Positions 1 through 10,254 of a DNA stretch of 64,000 nt are shown here, in pieces (within the stretch, counting starts at the first letter, position 1; each line of letters starts with the position of its first letter). The stretch comes from Stachybotrys elegans (lineage: Eukaryota > Ascomycota > Sordariomycetes > Hypocreales > Stachybotryaceae): NCBI GenBank assembly GCA_020746835.1, contig JAGPNK010000016.1, positions 620,001 to 684,000 on the forward strand, read 5' to 3'. The notes under the pieces were generated by a model, which had not been told where the DNA came from, ran no database searches, and worked only from the letters and a program-made list of their open reading frames with translations. Position numbers and translations under genes: made by a program.

Positions 1-218
1 CGTGGTCACGAAACAGCCCGCCTCATATTCCCTACTTCCGTTTCTATCCCTCCAGCCAACAACCAACGCTCATTCACTCCTTTGTTCCTCCCCGTATTGA
101 ACACGGTTTTTTCTTGGACGAATCCTCGAGCACCTCGCCCTCCCTCTTTCATCCCGACCATCGCACCCCGCCCGTCCCGTCCTGTCCTATATCCCTCGCC
201 TGGAAACCAAATGCCCTG

Positions 219-251
219 ATGTCGGCTCAGTCGGCGAGCCCCCGGACATGA
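219..251 (+). promoter_or_regulatory. Upstream ORF overlapping the IRS4-type start codon
   Basis: A ten-codon reading frame begins with ATG at 219 and ends with TGA at 249-251. That TGA shares bases with the main start ATG at 248-250, giving the ATGA overlap typical of termination-reinitiation. A two-codon ATG-CCC-TGA lies just before it (211-219) and shares its last base with the uORF start. Both would be met by a scanning ribosome if transcription begins upstream of 211, which is likely given the CT-rich leader from about 60 to 200. Seen directly: the ORFs and overlap. Inferred: that they regulate the downstream gene. An alternative is that the uORF start is the ancestral gene start and a small indel broke the frame. 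Confidence 0.5.
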
Positions 252-2407
252 CAGGCGCCAGCAATGCCACGGGGCCTCAGGATGCCGCTGCAGCAGCCAC
301 CGCCCTGCGAGGCGCCTCGCTGGCCTTTAGCAAGAAGAAGCCAGCTCCCCCGCCGCCCGCCAAGGACAATGGTGCCCTCACGGCTGCCACGACCGTCGGA
401 CGACCGCGCAGCCCTCCTCCATCCTCCGCCAGCGCCGGTGCCGGTGCCTTCGACCATGATGCCGCCGCGCGTCACCAGCAGCTCCTCCCCCTGGGGACCT
501 CTGGTCTCCGAGACCACCCCCGAATCGACCCCAAGAGCCCGAGCTTGATTGCCGCGACGCTGGCGGCGAGCCGTAGCGCCAGCCCGACGCCGAAGCCGCG
601 GACGCCCTTGAGGAAGGACAGCCTCAGCGGGACGACGACGCCAGCTCTCCTGGGCGAGGCCGTGGATTCTGGATCCATACCGCCCACCGGCTCGCTCATC
701 TCCATGTTCGAGCAGGCCAAGGGCAACCCAGGAAAGAAGGCCTCGCCGGCCCCGTCGGTCGTCAGTAGCTTGGACGAGCGAGCTGCAGGCAGGCACGAGG
801 GTGCTGCTGCTCACAAGGCGAGATTGGAGATGCAGAGGACACACACGGGCGGGAAGGCGCACGACAAGACACCTACTACGCCCGTGTCTGTGGCCGCGGT
901 GCCGGACCTCAAACCCAAACCTCAGCATGCCAAGAAACCTAGCCTCTCCAAACCTGTCGTCAAGGCGGAGGAGAGCTCTCCTGCTCCTGCGCCCAAGCCG
1001 AAAGCACAAGCTGCGGTGCTGTCCAAGTCTCCTAGCAGGGTGGAAGAAAGGCCATCCCCGAAGCCGAAACCGTTCCTTGAGCCTACAAAGAATACCACTC
1101 CCACTGCCAATGATACCGTAGATCATGGCAATAGGACCAGAGAACCGCCGTCCACACCTATAAAACCAGCAGCCAACGGCAGCGCTCCTCCTGCCAAACC
1201 CTCGGCGGGCCTCAAATCGCCGCCCCTCGACTCAGAAACGAAGCCCAAACCTAGGCCAAAGCTCAAGCCCATCTCCCCTCCGCCCGTGGCCACAACGCAA
1301 CTTACACCGGCCATGGCATCGCCGACTCGGTATGGCACACCAAGGAAGCCTGCCACGCCGTCCAAGCCCATCTCACAGTCTAAGCCGGAACTTGCGTCGC
1401 CCAGAGCTGACAGAACTCCGAAACACAACCCAACAACGGACCCCGTCAAGCCCAGCCCACGCATCGCTGGCATGGAGAAACTGCAATCACCTATGAGGTT
1501 GACACCCGCGTCACCGGTGCTGTCAGCTGCGCCCAAACGTCCCCCCACGCCGCCGATGCCTCGTGGAAGCCAGAGGAAAATGCCGGCACCTGAGTCGTCA
1601 GGCCGGCGGCAGTCTGTTGATAGCGTCTCATCGGACGATACTTTCGTCTCAGCCTCATCTGTGCAGTCGCCGGAACGGCTGCCGACACCCCCTCCGCCAA
1701 GACGGAAGTACCCTGCTACTGCCAGCGAGCCGTCTTCGCCTACACGGGGAATGTCGCGCCCCGCTCGGCCAAGCAACTCGTCGACGGCAAACCTTCCAGT
1801 CGACTCGCTTGCCAGTGCCATTGTCGCCAGCTCTCTGGCCTCTGCTCGCCTGACACCTCATAGTACGGGGGGTACACTGGCTGCACCGCCATTGCCTTCG
1901 CGCCAGAAGTCGCCACGGCTGCGCCCGACGCTTCGTCGTCCGGTCAGCACCTCGGATGACGAGTCGGACCGGCACACGGATCGACACAAGAAGGGCGCGC
2001 TGAGGGGCTTCCAGCGCGGCAAGCACGCTCACCACGAGGGCTCGCGCAAGAAGTGGCGCGAGGAGATTACGCTGCGTGAGAGGAAGCGGTACGAGGCGGT
2101 ATGGGCGTCGAATCGCGGAGTGCTACTACCGTCGGCAAAGGCGACGGGACACGACCTGTCGCAGCATGTGGCCAACGTGGTGGTGCGAGAGATCTGGAAG
2201 CGCTCGCGGCTGCCCGACGATGAGCTGGCCGAGGTATGGGACTTGGTGGACCGGAGCGGCACGGGCATGCTGGACAGGCAGGAGTTTGTGGTGGGCATGT
2301 GGCTGATCGACCAGCGGCTGCGAGGGAGGAAGATTCCGGCCAAGGTGAGCGACAGCGTCTGGGGAAGCGCCAACGGCGTGAGGGTGATTCAGCCCAAGGG
2401 GAGGTAG
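248..2407 (+). CDS. IRS4: IRS4/Tax4-type EH-domain protein
   Basis: Single-exon gene for a 719-residue protein. The first 600 residues are low-complexity, rich in Pro, Ser, Lys and Ala with many SPxK/TPxK-like sites. The C-terminal 115 residues hold one EH (Eps15 homology) domain with an EF-hand-like loop, DRSGTGMLDRQEF, and the helix WLIDQRLRGRKIP. A long disordered region followed by one terminal EH domain is the layout of yeast Irs4/Tax4, which bind NPF motifs and activate the inositol phosphatase Inp51 to control PI(4,5)P2, cell-wall integrity and rDNA silencing. That function is inferred from the family. Start chosen at 248 because the frame is open from there; an uORF overlaps this ATG. 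It converges on the small membrane-protein gene downstream. Confidence 0.85.
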   Translation: MTGASNATGPQDAAAAATALRGASLAFSKKKPAPPPPAKDNGALTAATTVGRPRSPPPSSASAGAGAFDHDAAARHQQLLPLGTSGLRDHPRIDPKSPSLIAATLAASRSASPTPKPRTPLRKDSLSGTTTPALLGEAVDSGSIPPTGSLISMFEQAKGNPGKKASPAPSVVSSLDERAAGRHEGAAAHKARLEMQRTHTGGKAHDKTPTTPVSVAAVPDLKPKPQHAKKPSLSKPVVKAEESSPAPAPKPKAQAAVLSKSPSRVEERPSPKPKPFLEPTKNTTPTANDTVDHGNRTREPPSTPIKPAANGSAPPAKPSAGLKSPPLDSETKPKPRPKLKPISPPPVATTQLTPAMASPTRYGTPRKPATPSKPISQSKPELASPRADRTPKHNPTTDPVKPSPRIAGMEKLQSPMRLTPASPVLSAAPKRPPTPPMPRGSQRKMPAPESSGRRQSVDSVSSDDTFVSASSVQSPERLPTPPPPRRKYPATASEPSSPTRGMSRPARPSNSSTANLPVDSLASAIVASSLASARLTPHSTGGTLAAPPLPSRQKSPRLRPTLRRPVSTSDDESDRHTDRHKKGALRGFQRGKHAHHEGSRKKWREEITLRERKRYEAVWASNRGVLLPSAKATGHDLSQHVANVVVREIWKRSRLPDDELAEVWDLVDRSGTGMLDRQEFVVGMWLIDQRLRGRKIPAKVSDSVWGSANGVRVIQPKGR

Positions 2408-2841
2408 AGGGCGCAGAGGCAGCAGCAGCATCAGCGTCATAGAGAGATACCCCTAGAAATGGAATTGTATACGTCTTGTTTGTATCTACGACTGTTCTCG
2501 GTAACAATGACACACATGATATCCATATCCCATGAACCAGTAAATGTACTCGTCCCGTCGTCGCTTGCATGACATAATGATGATAGAGTAGGCGGGTACA
2601 GGGACGAAAAGGAATAATAGAAAGGGCTAATAGTCGATATAAAAACAGTGATGATTACCCCCTGCACCCACGGATCAGAACATAGTTGAATAATCAAGGC
2701 ATCATCAGCTTCAGTCAGTAGCAGGGGCCACAGAATGAGAGGATTTGTGTTGTCGAAAAAGCTGTCGAACTGGTCCAGATTTATATCGGTTCCTCGCAAG
2801 ACATCGGTGGAAGCAAAAGACGTGCCATCGTCCACGGGATA
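2408..2841. other. Convergent 3' interval
   Basis: AT-richer DNA between two convergent genes, presumably both 3' UTRs. On the minus strand the frame of the membrane-protein gene stays open for more than 130 codons beyond its stop (down to 2437); see the separate finding. Confidence 0.5.
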
Positions 2842-3315
2842 TTATACGGCACATTGCCAGAGGTTCGAGCCGTCATAACCCTCATTCTTGTCCTCGATAT
2901 CCATATCGGAATCGTACATGCTCAGGAGACGTCGCTTGGCGAAGAAGAGCGCGATGTAAGCTATGGTCATCATGAACGTATATGGTGCGAGCCCGATAGC
3001 GACTGCAGCGACGGACAGCTCACCATGCACTGCCATTAGAGATAGTGCCAAAATGGCAGGCATAAGCAGCATGAAACCAATGCATGCCATCTCGGCGGGG
3101 AATCGTAGGTCTTGGAGAAGAATCCCCGGTTTTACCAGTGGGAAGACGCGCAGGCAACTGGGTATGCGGAGGAACTCCTCGACCGTTCGGCCCCAGTGCA
3201 CAATCGAATCTCGGTGCGGTAGAATACAGTCATTGACGAAGAATGAAATCAGGGCCAGGATACAGACGCAGAAGCATCGCCCACAGCACTCGGCGAAGCA
3301 ATCGTCGCTCGACAT
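2842..3315 (-). CDS. Small cysteine-rich multi-span membrane protein, function unknown
   Basis: A 157-residue protein from an ATG at 3315. The N-terminus is cysteine-rich (CFAECCGRCFCVC) and runs straight into a first hydrophobic stretch (about residues 10-25). Two more hydrophobic segments lie near residues 75-97 and 103-127, followed by an acidic C-terminal tail (DSDMDIEDKNEGYDG). The N-terminal cysteines next to a membrane segment could be palmitoylated, which is inference. I do not recognise a family. A longer version with an in-frame upstream start at 3441 would add a low-complexity Ser/His stretch and lose the clean N-terminus, so I prefer 3315. The stop TAA lies inside a possible GTATAA donor, so the C-terminus could be extended by splicing. 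Confidence 0.6.
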   Translation of the reverse strand: MSSDDCFAECCGRCFCVCILALISFFVNDCILPHRDSIVHWGRTVEEFLRIPSCLRVFPLVKPGILLQDLRFPAEMACIGFMLLMPAILALSLMAVHGELSVAAVAIGLAPYTFMMTIAYIALFFAKRRLLSMYDSDMDIEDKNEGYDGSNLWQCAV

Positions 3316-4448
3316 GGTTTGATGATGCAGCTGATGTGTCTTGGTTATTGTGGGAGAGATGTGCGGTAATAGGGTCGAGGATGAGGACGAGGACGGACGA
3401 TGATGAGAAGGATACGACGAATTTGCAGGCAGATGTCCCACTATATAAAGTACTCAATGTCAACAAGGAGGCTGAATAGAGTTGCCTTGATCAGGCTGCA
3501 GTGCATTTGAACTTTGCAGTCGTCGCGCATAAGCGCAACCTTATCGTGAGGCAGAGGGCCCTCAACCCATCTTGCACCGATGGCTGCCGAAGTGTATTCC
3601 CTCCTTTTCGTGGTAGGAGAAGGAGGCTCCCCATAAAGGCAATCAACCGTGTCCGTCTGCCTAACTCTCTTCTAGGGCTAATGTGATAGATCGAGGGTTC
3701 AGCATCCGCAGCCACAGCCACCAGCTTCTTTGTCACCTACACAGTGAAGGTTGTCGCCGGCATCGGGACAGTATCCCGCTCTCGGCGATCTTGGTATATC
3801 CAGTGCCTATAGCTAGCTTCGACGGGCATCATGTCGACGAGTGCCATGTACACATACATATGTAGGCTTAGTACTTTTCTCTCTGCAGGTCCCGTACGTC
3901 TGTCCGCCTTCACAGGTGTTGTTGCCATTCGGTTTGGACACGGGATCATCTCAACCAGAGACTCAATTCACGGAAATACGTGCTAAATAAACACCGACGA
4001 AGATCAAATCCATGCCCTGGCTCTCGCGAGCACGAGGCTGTGCCGCAGTACATCGTGGCACCGGGTTCTCGGGGCTTTGTGGATGCTGATCCGGCCAATT
4101 ACCCGATTTGGAAATATCGGATGCCGGTCTTCGGGGTGGGAGGCCGGAGTCCAAGCACACACACCAAAGAGAAGATAAGTTGGCAGAAAGCTCAGGGCAG
4201 CGATTTGTACGGATTTCGGGCTTCTGAGGTTAAGTTTATTATGAATTATCCTTGATTGGTATTATTCAATCTTGTCTGCATGACGCTCGCTCTCCAGGGG
4301 TATTTCTAGATATCTAATGCAAGAAAAAACAATACAAAAAGGAAAAAGAAGCAAGAAAAATGCTCGGCCGTGAAAGATCATCATCTCATGTCTAATGAGT
4401 AACACAAAAACACAGTACCAAACAGAAATAGATGACGAGTGCTGATAC
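3316..4448. other. Intergenic, no gene seen
   Basis: About 1.1 kb between the 5' end of the small membrane-protein gene and the 3' end of the peroxidase gene. Short frames here show no domain, no splice continuity and no codon bias. The part next to 3316 should hold the membrane-protein promoter. Confidence 0.6.
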
Positions 4449-5738
4449 TCAGATCTGCAGATCGGCCTCGGAAACTCGGACAGTGTGGCCCTCCTCGAGG
4501 AAGCGCGAGACATCCTGCCAGACGCCGGACCAGTCGAGATTCTTGAGCCACCTGTCGATCTTGCGCTGGTCCTTGCTGCTGAAGTTTTGCGTCGCTCGGG
4601 GCAGGACTCGGGTGCATTCGGTCATTGTGTTGATGTTATTCACGCCGAGGAGACCAAGACGGATGGATTCGCGAGCGTAATCCTAGCTGAATGTCAGTGT
4701 CTTTTCCGCGCTTTCGGCTTGTTGATCAAAACGTACTGAGTTCCATTGCTTCTGTCCGCCACGGCGCCCGTACATCTCAAAGCCTGCGCGAGTCGTGTCG
4801 TGCTGGGCGAGGTTGCTATCCGCAGGGATGTGGTAGACACGCTCCGGCACCGCGACAGACCCCAGTGTCTCGCGGAAGTAGAGGTTGTCCCAGACACCAG
4901 GGGTGCTATCCTGAGGGTCGCCGGGACGGCTAAAGTTGGTAAAGTGCTGCTGTGAGGTGGTGTGGGAGCCCAGCAGAGCAATGAGGCCACGGGGGCTAAT
5001 GGTTTTGTTCTGGAAGAGCTCGATGATGGAGGCGGCGTCTCCAAATGGGTTTGGCAGCAGGTTGTGAGGCGCAGAGGCGTTACTGTCTTGACGCCCGACC
5101 CAGGTGCGCACGCGAGGACCGAGGGGGCATACGACTGTTGCGACGCTGGAGCCAAACTGCAACAGGTCCGCCATGGAGACGCTTCGAAAGCCGAGGTCAA
5201 CGTGGTAGCGATGGTATATCCTCATATAGTGCGCCGCAACCTCGCTCATGCCCGAGTTCTCGATGCGAGTCATCTCATCGGGAGACAGGATGATGGAACC
5301 GTCTGCACCACCTCCTTGGTGCGCCGTGGCCTTGGACCAGGTGCCGGCGTCGTGGAAAGCGATGCGGACAGCCTGACGGGCAAACTTATTGCAGCGCCCT
5401 GACTCGCCGCGGAAGAGGTTCTCGAGGTCGTCGGCAATGTGATGCCACACGCAGCAGCTATCTACCTGGCACCACCAGCTCCGCACCGAGGGCTTGAAGA
5501 AGCTCTCGACGTTGCTCTCTGGGTTCCCGGAGCCGGTGAGTAGCTGGCGGATGGCGCGGCCGGATTGTGATAGGCGGTTCTGGGGCAGGGTGATGAGGTC
5601 GCCGAGGAGTTCTGTGGAGGCCGGGAGGTGGTTCTGGTGGGCAGTGAGTTCGACATTGTCGAGAGTGGCGGCCATCCCGGGCCAGCAGGATGCCAGAGGG
5701 AGTCCTATTGCGAGAACGGAGAGTGCTGAGAGCTTCAT
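4449..5738 (-). CDS. Secreted class II-like fungal heme peroxidase
   Basis: Two exons, complement(4449..4682, 4737..5738); the 54-bp intron has donor GTACGT, CACTGAC branch and CTAG acceptor. Product 411 residues. A signal peptide is evident (MKLSALSVLAIGLPLASCWP). The distal heme pocket has Arg125 and His129 in VRIAFHDAGTW. GGGADGS follows, with the usual distal calcium ligands. The proximal His259 is in LLGSHTTSQQ, and DSTPGVWDNLYF is the family's DSTPxxFDxxFF motif. This is the plant/fungal peroxidase superfamily, extracellular class II-like group, using H2O2 to oxidise phenolics. By motif alignment the Mn-binding glutamates before the distal Arg are missing (region reads KFARQAVR) and the lignin-peroxidase tryptophan position holds Ala (LIALLGSH), so a generic low-redox peroxidase is more likely than a ligninase; that alignment is from memory. 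Confidence 0.88.
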
Positions 5739-8114
5739 GGTAATAGATGAGGGAGAAGTGAAGAGTGTAAGTGAATAGAGAAGACAGTGGTATGTGTGGA
5801 AAGCGACAGTCTGACAGACAAAAGACAAAGGAGACAGGGAAACGAAATCTACAGTTGATCAGACAAGAGGCAACTGTTGACGGCTATCTATATGAAAAGC
5901 AGACCAGATGTTCGGCGGAGAGAAGCAGTGGACCACCCCTCGGCCCAAGCCAACGGATACTAACGAATTTATTTACGTCTGTGTGTTCTGCATCTCCTAC
6001 CTAGGACGAGTCGATCACATCACGGCAGGCCGGCAAGCGCAAGGATCTCTACTCTGGAGAAGCTCAAGCTCAAGGCGGCTGTGGGCTATCGTTTCACTGT
6101 CTTGGCCACCGGATTTGGTGCCATTGGCGGCGCGCAGAGGCCATGACTGACTGGTGGCTATGGGGCATCTGCCCCGTATTATGATTACTGTGGTGGGCTT
6201 GTTCGCTTTGGCTTCCGACGAGGGCGATCCCTGTCCATGTTGGACGGATCTGAAAATAGCAAAGCTTGCTCTCGTTGGATAGATCGGGCAGTGAAGAACT
6301 CAATCAAGACAGGGACGCATACAATTGGTGAAATCCATAAAACAAGCATACAGCCATCGACACAAGGACGCGGTTGCGTGCCGTGTTGCCGGCGAAAGGA
6401 CTGTCGAGTCAGGCAAAGGCAACTAAAAAGGTGAAGGAAATAAGAACCCGGGGCGATAACGACCACCACCACCACCACCACCACCACCACCGCAAACACG
6501 CCAGAAATCAAAAACGTGGAAATTAATCATGGCTCCCGTGGCCTAGTCCAGGTGAGCCTGAGCCCCTTTGGACGAATAGCTGTCTCATTTCGCAGGCAGC
6601 GCACGTTCTTGCGACATTTGCCTTGACGGGACCTGCTGTGGATCGTCACCAAGAATCCTCCGAATAGCATCAACCGACGTCTTGGAAGGAATTCCGCCCC
6701 TGTCCAAAGAACCACTCCCAGCGCTCGCCGGTCACGCCGACCGTGGGCAGTGTCCCATCGAGATGTTTATTCTGCTGACTGTGCTCTTGGCCTTTCCAAG
6801 GAGATGAAGAATGCGACTGAAGGACGGGCAGATACGACATTAGTCAATGGTCGACTACAGGGGTTTCATTGTTCAAGGGATGAGAATGAATTGCCTGCCT
6901 TGTGTAAACTACTTTCCTTACGAAATCCAGCATGTATTCCATGTAAGCTCATGTAGTGCGGCGGTCCACGCTTGTCAGACCAAATACCCTATAGTATGGC
7001 CCATCGGATGGCAAATGGTGGTCCTGCAGATATACACAGTTGTAAGAGCCATTTCAATAGCCATACCAGGCTACTGTACACTATGTCGTAAAGTCGTATG
7101 CCAACATGACGGGCGTGCGGACCGGACTGGACGAGTGAGCAGACGCAGGAATGGTGATGAGTGTATGCGAACATTGATGGTGGCCCTGTTGCCTGTAGAA
7201 GCAAACAATAGAGTGAAACAATGAAGGGATGGTTAGAATTATTCCTTGGAGGAGCCACAGAATGAGGGGGCCGCGGCAACTGCCAAAGTTCATTCCCTCT
7301 CTTTCCCTCCTGTTGATTTTACGGAAAGATGCTCCCCATAACAAACAGGAAGGTACTGTATTAAGCGAATCTAGGTATCTAGCGCCACGTGAGGTAGCCT
7401 TGACAGGCCATTGTAGGCTGAAGAGAGAAGCGAGATGTGCCTGCATTTACTATCACATGTCTTTCATGGTCAATGAAGCCGGGGATGTATCTGGAAGAAT
7501 TGTCATGGACCAGACAATAAAGATTAACTACAGGGTAGCTGACTTCGCCCACATGGCAGGAGCCAGAGATCAGCGAGGCGGCAGGAGCAGCATCGTACAA
7601 GTGACAGGTACTATCAGGTTAGTAGTAACTTGAAATACTACAGGTACTAATAAAGCAGGTACACCTAGCATTACATACTATCCTTCAGACAAAACCTTCA
7701 AGCCGACCGCAACGCCCATCAATTGAGTTGCACGGAGCCAGAATTATCAATCGCCCCATCCTGCATCTGATAACTATGCATGGCTGGATAAACCCCGTTC
7801 CATACAAAGCCTTGCATTTCCTCCCCCACAACCCCGGATAAATCGATAACACGTCCCATGCTTTTCCCTCCTGCGGATCTCCAGCTGCCGAGGCACTTGC
7901 CTGTAGCCCTGTCCAACGTCCGATGCTGAGGGCACGTACGTCAATCCACTTGCCGAAGCTGCGTGCATGGTCTTTTCCCGATCACAATCTCCCTCCTCAA
8001 TTCCAACCCTAGCATCTCCAATCTTCTTCCACTCCCTTTCTCCGCCGCGTACTAGGCACCTTTTCCCTCTCAATTCCGCCTCCAAGCCGCCTCAAACTAC
8101 CGCCTCCCTCCACC
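5739..8114. other. Divergent intergenic region of 2.4 kb
   Basis: Lies between the 5' ends of the peroxidase gene (-) and the PEX11-family gene (+), so it should hold both promoters. CT-rich leader DNA precedes 8115. Apart from a CCA microsatellite at 6462-6491 I see no gene or repeat; several short frames lack any coding signature. Confidence 0.6.
6462..6491 (+). repeat. (ACC)10 trinucleotide microsatellite
   Basis: Ten perfect ACC units. On the opposite strand they read as a run of valine codons, which explains a spurious frame there. It sits about 0.7 kb upstream of the peroxidase start. Confidence 0.95.
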
Positions 8115-9062
8115 ATGGCCGATTCGGCTCCCGACGCCGCGCCCGCACCGCCGCTCCCCTCCAGCGCCCCAGACACCGTCGACCCTCCCGCTCCTCCTCC
8201 TCCTCCTCCTCCCGCCGAAAAGCCTGCCGCCAGCCCGCCCGTTGCCCGCGCCGGCGCCCTCCTCGCCCTCGATGGCTTCCTCTCCCACCTCTTCCGCTGC
8301 CTGCAGACGCGTAGCGGCGCCGATGCCGTCCTCATGTTCGCATGCTATGCCGCCCGCCTGTCTGGCGTTGCCCTCGAGACCGTGGGCCGCTTCGCCCTGC
8401 ACCACACCGCCCGCAAGCTCGTCGCCATGGCCTTCAGCCTCCCCCCCAAGACGACTGTCGTTCTCTCCTCGACACCGTCGCCCCCTCTTGCCGTCGCTGC
8501 CCTCAAGCTGTCGGCGAGGCTCAACGCCCTGTCTGGCATGATTAGCGAATGGCGCACCATGGGCCGTCTATTTGGCCTGCTTGGCCTATACATGGGTATC
8601 AAGGGTCTTGTGCTCACCAAGACGCCTCCGTCATCGGACCCCGCCAAGCGGTCAGAGCAGCGCTTCAACAAGGCTGTCTCCTGGGCTCAGATGCTCGCCC
8701 TCGTCTCCTTCCAGCTACAGGAGAACATGGCCATCCTGGCCCAGAAGAAGGTCCTGCCCCTCGCCCCCGCTACGATACAGAAGGTGGCCCTCGCCAGCGT
8801 CAGGTCCTGGGCTGTCTACGTCTTCCTGGATATCGGACGCCTGCTCGTGGAGCGCATGCGCAAGCAGGACTCACTGTCCGCCGAGGAAAAGCAAGCTTGG
8901 ACCGAGGAGTGGAGCAAGTCGTTGATGAAGAGCCTGGCCTGGGCACCTCTGACGATTCACTGGAGCATGCTCAAGGGACCGTTGCCCGACTTCATGATTC
9001 CTGTTTTCGCCATCATCCCTTCCACCAGCGGCATGATTGATCTTTGGCGCCAGACGGCGTAG
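8115..9062 (+). CDS. PEX11-family peroxisomal membrane protein (PEX11C-like)
   Basis: Single-exon, 315 residues. A Pro/Ala-rich N-terminal 45 residues (with a poly-Pro run) precedes a body matching the PEX11 superfamily, with LDGFLSHLFRCLQTRSGADAVL near residue 55 followed by amphipathic helices (ARLNALSGMISEWRTMGRLF), RSWAVYVFLDIGRLLVERM and a hydrophobic C-terminal stretch PDFMIPVFAIIPSTSGMIDLW. PEX11 proteins tubulate the peroxisomal membrane and promote peroxisome division; filamentous fungi have several, and the divergent PEX11C type has this length. Assignment to the subtype is by general resemblance. The gene is GC-rich with strong C-ending codon preference, typical of an expressed gene. 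It converges on the HHE gene. Confidence 0.75.
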   Translation: MADSAPDAAPAPPLPSSAPDTVDPPAPPPPPPPAEKPAASPPVARAGALLALDGFLSHLFRCLQTRSGADAVLMFACYAARLSGVALETVGRFALHHTARKLVAMAFSLPPKTTVVLSSTPSPPLAVAALKLSARLNALSGMISEWRTMGRLFGLLGLYMGIKGLVLTKTPPSSDPAKRSEQRFNKAVSWAQMLALVSFQLQENMAILAQKKVLPLAPATIQKVALASVRSWAVYVFLDIGRLLVERMRKQDSLSAEEKQAWTEEWSKSLMKSLAWAPLTIHWSMLKGPLPDFMIPVFAIIPSTSGMIDLWRQTA

Positions 9063-9402
9063 TTGTCTCCCGAGAGGAGCGAAAGGCTATCTTCATGGAA
9101 TGGCCATGCGTCTGCACGAGGTACATATTGATGAATCAGACGAAAGCTAGACCTTTGCGTATGCTATCATCAGATACCACCGAGGCGAGCGAGTGAGGTG
9201 GTACGCTTCACCAACCAAATGAATTATTTAGGATTTGTAGAATACCTAGTCACGGTCCATTGGTATAGGAATGACCGATGGGGGAAAATAAACAAATAAA
9301 TAGGGTTCGACCTGCTGGTTTCTTTCATCTATAGCAATATCAGATGGAGTCACTCGACAACGCTCAGGCACTTTGTTCATAACCAAAGACTCCGCATCTG
9401 AT
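9063..9402. other. Convergent 3' interval
   Basis: 340 bp of AT-richer DNA between the stop codons of the PEX11-like and HHE genes; nothing else seen. Confidence 0.6.
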
Positions 9403-10254
9403 TTATATCATGATCCTCGAGAACTCTGCCTTTGTGAAATACTTTCTCATATTATCGGCCCTAAGGTTCTTGACCTCCTCATCGAGATGCTGCCAGAGCA
9501 CCTCGGCCCACGGCTCCATCTTGGACTTGAGGACGCGCAGCTCAAAGTCGGCCTTGCCGCGCTTGCAGTCGCGCAGGTACGCCTGCAGCTCGGCGAGCCC
9601 CGTGTGGATGACCTTGTGCTGCTCGACCATGGGGCCGTTGTCCGGGCGGAACTCGGGCATCTTGGCGGCCAGCATGGGGAAGAAGAAGCGCTCCTCGATG
9701 TTGTGGTGCGCCTCGAGGTGCTCCGTGAACTGCAGGCCGCCCGAGAGGAACTCGTTGAGCGACTTGTGGCGCGGGCGCTTGCCGGACTGGCAGGCGTTCC
9801 AGAGCTCGTTCCAGGAGGCGCGGAAGTAGTTGTGCTGTTGGCCCCCGTGCGCGAACCCCGCGGCGGTGCGTCAGCATGGAACAGGTAGGGCTACGGCGGA
9901 GAGGGCAGTGGTGGTGGTGCATACGATTTGATCCATCTTGGCTGACATGGAGTTGTAGAAGCGGTGGTCCTCGGGCGACAGCGGAGGCCACACCTTTTCT
10001 GCTTCCTCTGTCTGGTCTGATGGCTGCTGCTTTGCGGCGGCGGAGGGCGCTGCGGACGGCTGCTCCTCCGTCGGCTGGTTCACCTCTGCTTCTGCACCCG
10101 TCATGACGAATCTTCGGGATATCGGTGGATGGATCTGCGGTGCGAGGTGGAGGTCTGCGAGATTCGCGATGGCTCTGCGTGTGGTGATGGTGGTGAGATT
10201 ATGATGGTGTGTACGGCTTGCTATGCGGATCAAGTGCCTCAACGGTTGGCTCAT
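9403..10254 (-). CDS. Hemerythrin-like HHE cation-binding protein
   Basis: Two exons, complement(9403..9834, 9925..10254), joined across a 90-bp intron (GTATGC donor, CAACAG acceptor); 253 residues. The joined protein carries a complete hemerythrin/HHE four-helix set of ligands: His111 (IHNYF, exactly at the splice junction), His149 and His153 with Glu157 (HLEAHHNIEE), His183 and His187 (EQHKVIH), and His226 with Glu230 (WQHLDEE). Such domains bind a di-iron centre and sense or carry O2 or iron. Residues 1-50 are rich in Arg, Ser, Thr and His with almost no acids, like a mitochondrial presequence. A second in-frame ATG at 10104 (Met51) would give a cytosolic form starting MTGAEAEV. The role in the cell is unknown. 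Confidence 0.8.

Noticed and set aside
1123..1821. 232-codon minus-strand frame opposite the IRS4-type gene
   Set aside because: Gly/Ser-rich shadow of Pro/Ser codons; no domain.
6185..6511. Minus-strand frame with a run of 11 valines, at first like a membrane segment
   Set aside because: The run is the CCA microsatellite; flanking sequence has no coding features.
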